Of a stretch of 40,047 nucleotides of DNA, positions 24,275 to 31,442 are shown piece by piece. Below the pieces are notes generated by a model. It was not told the DNA's origin. It saw only the letters and a list, made by a program, of their open reading frames with translations, and ran no database searches. A program made the position numbers and the translations under genes. Source of the stretch: an uncultured Hungatella sp. (lineage in GTDB: Bacteria; Bacillota; Clostridia; Lachnospirales; Lachnospiraceae); NCBI GenBank assembly GCA_947066955.1, contig CAMTAF010000023.1:1-40047 (forward strand). Direction: 5' to 3'. Each line of letters begins with the position of its first letter. Positions within the stretch are counted from its first letter, which is position 1.

Positions 24275-24894
24275 AAGACATAAAAGTGATACTGGCCTCC
24301 AATTCCCCCAGGCGGCGGGAACTGCTGCGCCAGATCGGAGTGGAGCCGGAGATCCGGCCAAGCAAGATAGAGGAGAAAGTCACGGCCCAGACGCCGGAGG
24401 AGGTAGTGATGGAGCTGTCCTTGCAGAAGGCGGAGGACGTGGCAGAGGGGGCGCAGGCCGGAGCCCTGATCTTAGGGGCGGACACGGTGGTGGCTGTTGA
24501 CGGAAAGATCCTCGGTAAGCCGGAGAGCCATGAGGAGGCCGCGGACATGATCCGGCTGATTCAGGGGCGCGCCCATGAGGTGTACACAGGGGTGACCCTG
24601 ATCTGTAAGGAGGAGACAGGCAGCAGGGGCAGGACTTTCGCGGAGAAGACCCAGGTTTTGGTGTACCCCATGACCGAGGAGGAGATCAAAGCCTATGCGG
24701 ATTCGGACGAGCCCATGGACAAGGCAGGGGCCTACGGGATTCAGGGAAGGTTCGCCGCTTATATAGAAGGGATCCACGGGGATTATAACAATGTGGTGGG
24801 CCTTCCCGTGGGAAGGGTTTACCAAGAATGGAAAAATTTCATGGCAGGTGACGGGTCGCGGCGCGTGCCGCTACCGAAAAAGGAGGACGAATAA
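24271..24894 (+). CDS. maf: Maf-like nucleotide pyrophosphatase
   Basis: Maf proteins hydrolyse non-canonical or canonical NTPs (such as dTTP/UTP) and were first linked to septum formation. This copy has 207 residues. VILASNSPRRRELLRQIG is the N-terminal signature, ILGADTVVAVDGKILGKP the catalytic block, SHEEAADMIRLIQGRAHEVYTGV the third, and MDKAGAYGIQGRFAAYIEGIHGDYNNVVGLPV the fourth. All key acidic and basic residues appear present. It starts at ATG 24271, overlapping the previous stop. The last 18 residues (from FMAGDGSRRVPLP) are encoded by a piece of an interspersed repeat, so the C-terminus seems to have been extended or replaced by it. Confidence 0.93.
   Translation: MKDIKVILASNSPRRRELLRQIGVEPEIRPSKIEEKVTAQTPEEVVMELSLQKAEDVAEGAQAGALILGADTVVAVDGKILGKPESHEEAADMIRLIQGRAHEVYTGVTLICKEETGSRGRTFAEKTQVLVYPMTEEEIKAYADSDEPMDKAGAYGIQGRFAAYIEGIHGDYNNVVGLPVGRVYQEWKNFMAGDGSRRVPLPKKEDE
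24843..24886 (+). repeat. Interspersed repeat fragment forming the maf 3' end and the HAD gene ribosome site
   Basis: TGGCAGGTGACG, then GCGGCGCGTGCCG, TAC and a GAAAAAGGAGG end align with 25750-25790, where TGGCAGGCGACG, GCGGCGCGTGCCG, ATAC and GAAAGGAA occur in the same order. The AAGGAGG at its end is the ribosome-binding site for the HAD gene at 24896. Confidence 0.6.
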
Positions 24895-24895
24895 G

Positions 24896-25681
24896 ATGAT
24901 CAAGCTGATAGCCAGCGATATAGACGGCACCCTGGTGAGAGACGGGGAGCACGAGCTGAACCCGGAATTTTTCGACGTGATCTTAAAGCTCCGGGAGAAG
25001 GGGATCCAGTTCGCCGCGGCCAGCGGGCGGCAGTGGGCCAGCATCGAGGCCATTTTTGAGCCCATCAAGGAGAAGGTGTTTTACTTGGCGGACAATGGGG
25101 CCTATGTGGGATGCCACGGGAGAAACCTGTTTTTAAACACCATAGACAGAGAGGTTGCCCTGGAGATGGTGGAGTCGATCCGGAGGACGCCGGGGCTGGA
25201 GGTCTTGATAGGAGGCCCTGACACGGTGTACGTGGAAAGCTCCAACCAGGAATATATCCGTCTCTTGAGAGACGGATACCGGTTCCGCACAGTGGAGGTG
25301 GAGGATGTGACAAAGGTAGATGACCAGATCATCAAGGTCTCGGCCTACAAACCATCTGGGATCCAGGAGGCCACGAAGGAGCTGGCAGAGAAATTTGCGA
25401 ATCAGCTGAAGCTCATGATCTCAGGGGACATGTGGCTGGACTGCATGGCTCCGGGGGTGTGCAAAGGCCAGGCTATCCGGGTTCTCCAGGAGAACTTGGA
25501 CATAAGGCCTGAGGAGACCATGGCTTTCGGTGACCAGCTCAATGATATCGAGATGCTTGAGAACGCTTATTACAGCTTTGCCGTGGGCAATGCCAGGGAG
25601 GAGGCCAAGAAAGCCGCCAGATTCCAGGCAGACAGCAATGTAAACTATGGGGTCTTAAAGGTCTTAAAGCTTCTTCTGTAA
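24896..25681 (+). CDS. Cof-type HAD-IIB sugar-phosphate phosphatase
   Basis: This 261-residue haloacid-dehalogenase phosphatase is of the Cof/IIB subclass. Motif I is ASDIDGTL (nucleophile Asp8, acid Asp10), motif II FAAASGRQ, motif III Lys in GVCKGQAI (near 200), and motif IV FGDQLNDIEML (near 215). Between them lies the IIB cap domain. Cytoplasmic enzymes of this class act on sugar phosphates, FMN or similar compounds; the substrate cannot be read. ATG 24896 is two bases after the maf stop, with AAGGAGG inside the maf end. The stop codon is followed at once by another interspersed repeat. Confidence 0.9.
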   Translation: MIKLIASDIDGTLVRDGEHELNPEFFDVILKLREKGIQFAAASGRQWASIEAIFEPIKEKVFYLADNGAYVGCHGRNLFLNTIDREVALEMVESIRRTPGLEVLIGGPDTVYVESSNQEYIRLLRDGYRFRTVEVEDVTKVDDQIIKVSAYKPSGIQEATKELAEKFANQLKLMISGDMWLDCMAPGVCKGQAIRVLQENLDIRPEETMAFGDQLNDIEMLENAYYSFAVGNAREEAKKAARFQADSNVNYGVLKVLKLLL

Positions 25682-25692
25682 TGACGGAAAGC

Positions 25693-25797
25693 GGAGGAAC
25701 GATTGTGAAACGCAGTTTCACAATTGGAATGCGTTCCGACAACTTGGCAGGCGACGCAGAGCGGCGCGTGCCGATACAGCTTGAAAGGAAATATTGG
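25693..25797 (+). repeat. Interspersed palindromic repeat carrying a ribosome-binding site
   Basis: A nested palindrome has outer arms GGAACG (25696-25701) and CGTTCC (25732-25737) and inner arms ATTGTGAAAC (25702-25711) and GTTTCACAAT (25715-25724), all perfect. After it come the GGCAGGCGACG and GCGGCGCGTGCCG blocks shared with 24843-24886, and then GAAAGGAAATATTGG, shared in part with 7-38 and 91-122. The element fills the whole gap between the HAD and PrsA-like genes and ends exactly at the ATG. Confidence 0.75.
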
Positions 25798-26781
25798 ATG
25801 AGACGGAAAATAACGGGCCCTGGAAAATGCCGGAAGGTTCTGTGCGCCGCTGCGGCGTCAATGCTCCTTATGTCAGTGGGCTGTTCCATGAGAACTCCCA
25901 GCCGGCAGGAAGCTCCTGAGCAGGTTCAATACACAAAAGCCCAGATCATGATCGTAGCGACCACGGAAAGAAACCGGTATGAGCAGGTTTATACAGACAG
26001 GATCTGGGATGCGGTCATGGAGAACGGGGAGACCTTTGAGGAGTATCTTCTGGACGAGATCCGCATTTTTATGGAAAATTTAAAGACCATGACTCTGCTG
26101 GCCCAGGACCGGGGGATCACCCTCAGCAGCGGCGAACAGGACAAGATCAGGCGGCTGGCCAGAAATTACTACTCTGAATTGTCCAGAGCAGAGATCGAAT
26201 ATATGGGGACCACGGAGGAAGATGTGGCTGTGGTGTATCAGGACTACTATATTGCCAACAAGGTAGTGGAGGAGCTGACAGCGGGGGTTGACCTGGAGGT
26301 CAGCGACAGTGAGGCAAAGGTCATCACCATCCGCCGGGTCTGTCTGCCAGACCGGGAGACGGCGGAGGCCATGCGGGGCCGTCTTCTGCAGGAGGGCAGC
26401 GACTTTGAAACCGAGGCCAGGAGTTTGACCGGATCTACGCCCCCGGAGGAGATGATCGGGCGGGGAGAGGAGCCGGCCCCTCTTGAGGAGGCGGCATTTG
26501 CCTTGGCGTCCGGGGAGATCAGCGAGGTGATCCAGCTGGAAGACGGATTCTGGCTTGTCCAGTGTGTCAGCGACTATGAGATGGACGCCACGAGAGAGAG
26601 GAAAAACCAGATCTATAAAGAGAGGAAAAACTGGGCATTTCAGCAGATTTACGGGCAGTTTCAGACAGAACACAAGGTATCCATCCCTGACGAGGTGTGG
26701 GCGGAGATCAGTTTCGAGGGGGGAGAGGAATCTGAGACATCGGATTTCTTTGCCCTGTATCAGGAGGAGTTTGGATGGTAG
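25798..26781 (+). CDS. PrsA/SurA-like foldase lipoprotein
   Basis: The 327-residue product is a predicted extracytoplasmic lipoprotein. It has a basic N-terminus, a hydrophobic segment AAAASMLLMSVGC with the lipid-acceptor Cys29, and a helical SurA-N-like domain. A parvulin-type peptidyl-prolyl isomerase domain follows at about 170-265 (VITIRRVCLPDRETAEAMRGRLLQEGSDFETEA, then EEAAFALASGEISEVIQLEDGFWLVQC). The lipobox has Ser at -3, slightly atypical. It should help fold secreted proteins at the membrane surface. I chose ATG 25798 because it gives a proper signal sequence and has GAAAGGAA upstream from the repeat. The frame is open back to 25681 only through repeat DNA. It overlaps the next gene by seven bases. 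Confidence 0.82.
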   Translation: MRRKITGPGKCRKVLCAAAASMLLMSVGCSMRTPSRQEAPEQVQYTKAQIMIVATTERNRYEQVYTDRIWDAVMENGETFEEYLLDEIRIFMENLKTMTLLAQDRGITLSSGEQDKIRRLARNYYSELSRAEIEYMGTTEEDVAVVYQDYYIANKVVEELTAGVDLEVSDSEAKVITIRRVCLPDRETAEAMRGRLLQEGSDFETEARSLTGSTPPEEMIGRGEEPAPLEEAAFALASGEISEVIQLEDGFWLVQCVSDYEMDATRERKNQIYKERKNWAFQQIYGQFQTEHKVSIPDEVWAEISFEGGEESETSDFFALYQEEFGW

Positions 26782-27272
26782 CGTTAAAAGTGGAGGATAT
26801 CAGGCAGTTTACCTCCTGCCTGTTTATTGGAAATATGTTTGACCGCTTTCTTGTGAGGGAGGCGGAGATCGTCACATTCAGCACCTTCCACATTGACGGG
26901 AAAGTGAGGAGAGACTATTACACAGAGGAGGAGCTGGAGGAGAAGAAGATCGGAGAGCTGTCCGCCTGGGAGGCGGTGAAGCCGGTGTGCTACGCCTTAA
27001 TCAAGGGGAAGAAGCTTCCGGGAAGCTTTCGGATGGTATTTCAGCTGAGCCCCGGACAGACGGAAAAATTCCTGGAGGGGCGGCAGCTTCCTGTGAAGGC
27101 GGAGCAGATAAGCGGCCTGTATGTAAATGTGCGGTATGAGGAGGGAAAGCTGTACTGCGTTACAGGAACCTCTGTAAAGTTTTTTACCCTGGATAAGACC
27201 CTGGAAAATGAGTGGGATGAAACGGTAAAGGAATTTTTAAGGAAAAATAAGATTCCCTGTATAGAAGAATAA
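26775..27272 (+). CDS. DUF5721 family protein
   Basis: This 165-residue soluble protein resembles a Lachnospiraceae family (DUF5721) with no assigned function. It begins MVALKVEDIRQFTSCLFIGNMFDRFLVREAEIVTF and is predicted mixed alpha-beta. SAWEAVKPVCYALIKGKKLPGSFRMVFQLS is a well-ordered central block. ATG 26775 overlaps the foldase stop by seven bases, so the pair is translationally coupled. The family assignment is from memory of its N-terminal pattern and is moderately secure. Confidence 0.7.
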   Translation: MVALKVEDIRQFTSCLFIGNMFDRFLVREAEIVTFSTFHIDGKVRRDYYTEEELEEKKIGELSAWEAVKPVCYALIKGKKLPGSFRMVFQLSPGQTEKFLEGRQLPVKAEQISGLYVNVRYEEGKLYCVTGTSVKFFTLDKTLENEWDETVKEFLRKNKIPCIEE

Positions 27273-27292
27273 AGGAAAAGGCAGGACGAAAC

Positions 27293-27865
27293 GTGGCAAA
27301 ATTATATTTCCGGTACGGGGCCATGGGCAGCTCCAAGACCGCCAACGCACTTATGGTGGAATACAACTACATGGAGAGGGGAAAGAAGGCCCTCCTGGTG
27401 AAGCCCCGTCTGGACTCCAGGGACGGGGACAATGTGATCCGCTCCCGCATGGGGCTCTGGAAAGAGGGGATCCTTTTGGAGACCCTGGCGGAGATGAAGG
27501 ATGAGGAGATCAGAGAGTGGGACTGCGTCATCGTGGATGAAGCCCAGTTCGCCACAAAGGCCCAGGTGGAATTTCTGGTGCACATCGTGGATGATCTGGA
27601 GATTCCGGTGATCTGTTATGGGCTGCGGACGGATTTTCGGAGAGAGTTTTTTGAAGGGAGCATGTGGCTTATGGCCTGGGCGGACGAGATCCAGGAGATC
27701 AAGACCGTGTGCTGGTGCGGAAAGGCTGCCACCTGCAACGCCAGGATCGGGGAGGACGGGAAGATGATCCGGGTTGGCCAGCAGATCGTCATGGGCGGCA
27801 ATGACAAGTACACGGCGCTGTGCCGCAGGCATCACAGGGAAGGGAATCTGGGGCCCGGGAGGTAA
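27293..27865 (+). CDS. tdk: Thymidine kinase (type II, TK1-like)
   Basis: The 190-residue enzyme phosphorylates thymidine in the salvage pathway. KLYFRYGAMGSSKTANALM is the P-loop, VIVDEAQFATKAQVE the catalytic/Mg block, and VICYGLRTDFRREFFEGSMWLMAWAD the lasso-preceding block. CWCGKAATCNAR with the later CRRHH forms the structural zinc site. The P-loop has Ser where the GK[ST] glycine is usual (GSSKT). The start is GTG 27293, with AAGGCAGGA upstream. Length is normal. It follows the DUF5721 gene by 20 bases. Confidence 0.93.
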   Translation: MAKLYFRYGAMGSSKTANALMVEYNYMERGKKALLVKPRLDSRDGDNVIRSRMGLWKEGILLETLAEMKDEEIREWDCVIVDEAQFATKAQVEFLVHIVDDLEIPVICYGLRTDFRREFFEGSMWLMAWADEIQEIKTVCWCGKAATCNARIGEDGKMIRVGQQIVMGGNDKYTALCRRHHREGNLGPGR

Positions 27866-27908
27866 GCGAGAAGCCTTCGGTATTGGCGGCAAAAGGAGGA
27901 GAGAAGCC

Positions 27909-29102
27909 ATGGACAAAACACGTATTTACCAGGCAGGAGCCGTGATCTGCGGGGCGCTCTGCGTGTGGATTTATATCCTGGTCTTAAAAGCGGATACCCT
28001 GTATCAGACCGTTACCCCGTGGATCGGCCAGCCCCCCTGGCAGGCCTACGTGATCCGCCTGGCCGTCATGACGGGGACGGGGATTTTGCTGACAGCTGCT
28101 TTAAGAAGCGAGGACAGGAAGAAGCAGCTCTTTTTTTTCATTCTCACGGCTTTGATGGTTGCGGCCTACGGCATGGTCATGAGCTGCATGTCCTACAATA
28201 TTTCTTATCGGATGCAGAACCTGTGTGTCTCTCTGTGGCCCTTTGTGACCTATGCCGCCGCCTCCCAGGCGAGACAGTGGATGAAAAAGAGATACAGGAA
28301 AGACGATCTGCGGGGGATCTGGGGCTATGTTCCGGCAGTGCTGGTTTTGGTCTGGTTTCTGGAGACAAAGATGGTTTCATGGGGGACTTCAGGCAGGCAG
28401 CCTATGGAGATGTTGTATCTCCTGGGAATGGGGGCTGTATCCTGGAAAATGACAGAGACGGACCAGAGGCAGCCGGGTTCCGGCAAAACCACATGGGCTG
28501 TTCTGATCCTGTGCGTGGCCGCATTTCTGGCAAGCCTGCTTGCCGGCGGCAGAACCATGGAGATACTGGAAAGCCTGAAAAACCCTGTCACCTCCGTGAC
28601 CGGAAGCAGGGCAGAGATCAATTGGCTTGGGTACAGGGCCGCGGTGTTTCTGGGAGCCTGGAGAGGGGATCTTTCCATGATGGAGGAGATGTATGTCAGC
28701 AGACTTTCCCGCAGCTGCCCTCTGGCCTGGATCAACTATACAAAAGGGCCCGCGGCCATGGCGCTGGTCCTGGCGCTGGAGATGGGCCTGCTGTACTGTG
28801 TGGTTTCTCTCGCAAAACAAGAGGCTGGAAAGAATCCGGGGCAGGCCCTTCCCGGGATCCTGGCGGCAGCGCTCATTGGCAGGACGGTTCTCGGGCTGGC
28901 GGCGGATCTGTTCTTGATAACCTGGTCCAATATGGGGGTTTTGCTTCTGAATAATCCCGGCGATGTGATCATTATCCTGTATCTCATAGCTTGGCCCTGG
29001 GAAGGCGGAAGAGAGGGGGATTGGCCGGACAGTGAAGGACTGACGTCTGGAAAACGAAATTTTCCCCGCCATCTCCAAATTACTAGCACTCATGTGAAAT
29101 GA
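27909..29102 (+). CDS. Polytopic membrane protein, possibly a divergent SEDS (FtsW/RodA-like) protein
   Basis: This 397-residue protein has about ten hydrophobic segments. The C-terminal part (GPAAMALVLALEMGLLYCVV, then AALIGRTVLGLAADLFLITWSNMGVLLLNNPGDVIIILYLIAW) has the hydropathy order and some residue spacing of the last helices of FtsW/RodA. The essential catalytic Asp context is not obvious, so the resemblance is weak and it may be an unrelated membrane protein. AAAGGAGGAGAG precedes ATG 27909. Its last codons and stop lie inside the CIRCE element of htpG, so the final residues (ITSTHVK) are dictated by an operator. Confidence 0.6.
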   Translation: MDKTRIYQAGAVICGALCVWIYILVLKADTLYQTVTPWIGQPPWQAYVIRLAVMTGTGILLTAALRSEDRKKQLFFFILTALMVAAYGMVMSCMSYNISYRMQNLCVSLWPFVTYAAASQARQWMKKRYRKDDLRGIWGYVPAVLVLVWFLETKMVSWGTSGRQPMEMLYLLGMGAVSWKMTETDQRQPGSGKTTWAVLILCVAAFLASLLAGGRTMEILESLKNPVTSVTGSRAEINWLGYRAAVFLGAWRGDLSMMEEMYVSRLSRSCPLAWINYTKGPAAMALVLALEMGLLYCVVSLAKQEAGKNPGQALPGILAAALIGRTVLGLAADLFLITWSNMGVLLLNNPGDVIIILYLIAWPWEGGREGDWPDSEGLTSGKRNFPRHLQITSTHVK

Positions 29103-29109
29103 GTGCTAA
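29083..29109 (+). promoter_or_regulatory. CIRCE element (HrcA operator) upstream of htpG
   Basis: TAGCACTC (29084-29091), nine bases, then GAGTGCTA (29101-29108) exactly match the CIRCE inverted repeat, apart from the outermost left base (C for T). It ends eight bases before the -35 hexamer of the htpG promoter. HrcA bound here would repress htpG at normal temperature. The stop codon of the upstream membrane gene (29100-29102) overlaps it. Confidence 0.93.
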
Positions 29110-29116
29110 ATTTTTG

Positions 29117-29145
29117 TTGACAATTTGTTATAACAGTACTAGAAT
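29117..29145 (+). promoter_or_regulatory. Sigma-A promoter of htpG
   Basis: A consensus TTGACA (29117-29122) is followed by a 17-base spacer and TAGAAT (29140-29145). It lies directly downstream of CIRCE. The leader to the ATG is about 45 bases. Confidence 0.9.
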
Positions 29146-29195
29146 ACTGTATAGGCACTAAAAAAGAAAAATCAGACAACAAAGGAGTGTTTTGT

Positions 29196-31202
29196 ATGGC
29201 GACAAAGACAGGCAGTTTATCCATAAGCAGTGAGAATATCTTTCCGGTGATCAAGAAGTGGCTGTATTCGGACCACGACATCTTCTACCGTGAGCTGGTT
29301 TCCAATGGCAGCGACGCCATCACCAAGTTAAAGAAGCTGGAGCTTATGGGAGAGTTTGAGCGGCCGGAGGATATGGAGTATCAGATCCATGTGACCGTGA
29401 ATCCCACAGAGAAGACCATTACGGTCACAGATAACGGTATCGGCATGACAGAGGCGGAGGTGGAGGAGTATATCAACCAGATTGCCTTCTCCGGCGCCCA
29501 GGACTTTTTGAACAAATATAAGGACAAAGCCAGCGAGGACCAGATTATCGGCCATTTCGGACTGGGATTCTATTCCGCCTTCATGGTGGCGGACAAAGTG
29601 ACCATTGACACCCTGTCCTACCAGCAGGGCGCCAAGGCTGTGCACTGGGAGTCAGAGGGCGGCACGGAGTTTGAGATGGGCGACGGGGAGAAGGATACCA
29701 TCGGAACCACCATCACCCTGTACTTGAACGAGGACAGTGTGGAGTTCGCCAACGAGTACCGGGCAAGGGAGGTTCTGGAGAAATACTGCGGATTCATGCC
29801 GGTGCCCATCTATTTGAACAACGCGGAGGCGGAGCCTCAGTATGAGACCATTGAGAAGGACGAGCTGACAGACAAGGATACCGTGGTGGAGACCATCGTC
29901 GAGGAGGCCAAGACCGAGGAGAAGGAGAACGAGGACGGCACGAAAGAGGTAGTGGAAGTATCCCCGGCCAAGGAGAAATATAAGATCCTGAAGCGCCCCG
30001 TGGCGGTCAATGATGTGAATCCCCTGTGGAACAAGCACCCCAACGAGTGCACCGAGGAGGAGTACAAGGCATTTTACAGAAAAGTGTTTATGGATTACAA
30101 GGAGCCTCTGTTCTGGATCCATCTGAACATGGACTATCCCTTTAACTTGAAGGGCATCCTGTATTTCCCCAAGATCAACACCGAGTACGACAGCATCGAG
30201 GGCACCATCAAGCTTTACAACACCCAGGTGTTTATCGCGGACAACATCAAAGAGGTGATTCCGGAGTTCCTGATGCTGTTAAAGGGCGTGATCGACTGCC
30301 CGGACCTTCCTCTGAACGTGTCCAGAAGCGCTCTCCAGAACGACGGCTTTGTGAAGAAGATCTCCGACTACATCACCAAGAAGGTGGCGGACAAGCTGAC
30401 CGGCATGTGCAAGACCGACAGGGAGGCATACGAGAAGTACTGGGACGACATCAGCCCGTTCATCAAGTTCGGCTGCCTGAAGGACGACAAGTTTGAGGAG
30501 AAGATGAAGGAGTACATTCTGTTTAAGGATCTGAACAAGAAGTACTTAACCCTTCAGGACTGCTTGGACGACGCCAAGGAGAAGCATGAGAATGTGATCT
30601 ACTATGTGACGGACGAGAAGGAACAGAGCCAGTATATCAACATGTTTAAGAAAGAAGGCCTCAACGCGGTTCTTCTGGGACACAACATCGACAGCCCCTT
30701 CATCAATCAGCTGGAGCAGAAGAAGGAAGGCCTTAAGTTTATGCGCATCGACGCCGATGTCACGGACACCTTTAAAGAGACCGTGAGCGAGGAGGATGCG
30801 GAGAGCTTCAAGGCAGACACGGAGAAGCTGACCGAGATCTTCAAGAAGGCTCTGAACAACGACAAGCTGGAGATCAAGGTGGAGAAGCTTAAGGATGACC
30901 AGGTGGCTTCCATGATGATCGTATCCGAGGAGAGCCGGAGAATGCAGGACATGATGAAGATGTACAACATGTACGGCATGGATCCCAACATGTTCGGCGG
31001 CGACAGCGGCACCCTGGTTCTCAACGCTAACCACAAGCTGGTACAGTACGTGCTGGCCAACCCGGAGGGGGAACTGACCGGGAAGGTCTGCGAGCAGCTC
31101 TACGACATGGCGGCTCTGACCCACGGAAGTCTGTCACCGGAGAGGATGACGGGCTTTATCAGCCGAAGCAATGAGATTATGATGATGATGACAGAGAGAT
31201 AA
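29196..31202 (+). CDS. htpG: Molecular chaperone HtpG (Hsp90)
   Basis: This 668-residue bacterial Hsp90 has an N-terminal GHKL ATPase domain (SSENIFPVIKKWLYSDHDIFYRELVSNGSDAITKL, DNGIGMT, IGHFGLGFYSAFMVAD and the GTTITL block). The middle domain carries the conserved LPLNVSRSALQ (DLPLNVSR), and a C-terminal dimerisation domain follows. An acidic insert, about 30 residues rich in Glu and Lys (near residues 225-260), separates the N and middle domains; it is longer than in E. coli HtpG, which explains the size. AAAGGAG precedes ATG 29196; an in-frame GTG at 29187 is too close to that site. Control by HrcA/CIRCE is predicted. Confidence 0.96.
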   Translation: MATKTGSLSISSENIFPVIKKWLYSDHDIFYRELVSNGSDAITKLKKLELMGEFERPEDMEYQIHVTVNPTEKTITVTDNGIGMTEAEVEEYINQIAFSGAQDFLNKYKDKASEDQIIGHFGLGFYSAFMVADKVTIDTLSYQQGAKAVHWESEGGTEFEMGDGEKDTIGTTITLYLNEDSVEFANEYRAREVLEKYCGFMPVPIYLNNAEAEPQYETIEKDELTDKDTVVETIVEEAKTEEKENEDGTKEVVEVSPAKEKYKILKRPVAVNDVNPLWNKHPNECTEEEYKAFYRKVFMDYKEPLFWIHLNMDYPFNLKGILYFPKINTEYDSIEGTIKLYNTQVFIADNIKEVIPEFLMLLKGVIDCPDLPLNVSRSALQNDGFVKKISDYITKKVADKLTGMCKTDREAYEKYWDDISPFIKFGCLKDDKFEEKMKEYILFKDLNKKYLTLQDCLDDAKEKHENVIYYVTDEKEQSQYINMFKKEGLNAVLLGHNIDSPFINQLEQKKEGLKFMRIDADVTDTFKETVSEEDAESFKADTEKLTEIFKKALNNDKLEIKVEKLKDDQVASMMIVSEESRRMQDMMKMYNMYGMDPNMFGGDSGTLVLNANHKLVQYVLANPEGELTGKVCEQLYDMAALTHGSLSPERMTGFISRSNEIMMMMTER

Positions 31203-31211
31203 GATAGAAAG

Positions 31212-31258
31212 GGCTCCGCCGATGGGAAACCTGCAAAAGGGAATCGGCGGGGCCTTAA
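31212..31258 (+). terminator. Hairpin after htpG, probable terminator
   Basis: GGCTCCGCCGAT (31212-31223) pairs with ATCGGCGGGGCC (31243-31254), with one G-T pair, nine bases past the htpG stop. The tail is TTAAAAAATTT rather than a clean T run, so its strength is uncertain. Confidence 0.6.
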
Positions 31259-31278
31259 AAAATTTAGAAATGGGATTT

Positions 31279-31311
31279 CAGGCCACTTCCTCAGATTTAG
31301 GAAGTGGCCTG
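31279..31311 (+). other. Perfect 13-bp hairpin at the edge of the accessory island
   Basis: CAGGCCACTTCCT (31279-31291) and AGGAAGTGGCCTG (31299-31311) flank the loop CAGATTT. No T run follows on the plus strand. It sits where base composition shifts from GC-rich to AT-rich and may mark the island boundary. Confidence 0.5.
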
Positions 31312-31358
31312 CTTGCGGTGGAAGTAATAAAAAATAGTCGAAAATTGACAAAGAATAG

Positions 31359-31387
31359 TTTTCATGATTAGGCAAATATAGTATAAT
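31359..31387 (+). promoter_or_regulatory. Possible promoter of kinase gene 1
   Basis: A perfect TATAAT (31382-31387) has TTTTCA 17 bases upstream (31359-31364). A TTGACA at 31345-31350 is too far away to pair with it. The 13-base segment at 31327-31339 recurs exactly upstream of the PP2C gene (34144-34156) and may be a shared control site. Confidence 0.5.
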
Positions 31388-31442
31388 GTGTGGGAATATA
31401 GAAATTCTAGAGGGCAATACAAGGGGGGGAGGAAGGTTAGCC

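Noticed and set aside
27965..28954. A 329-codon plus-strand frame within the membrane protein gene
   Set aside because: It is a Gly/Arg/Asp-rich shadow frame with no ribosome site. The overlapping frame encodes clear membrane helices.
31345..31387. TTGACA and TATAAT as one promoter of kinase 1
   Set aside because: The spacing is 31 bases, far beyond what sigma-A accepts. The TATAAT must use another -35 or an activator.
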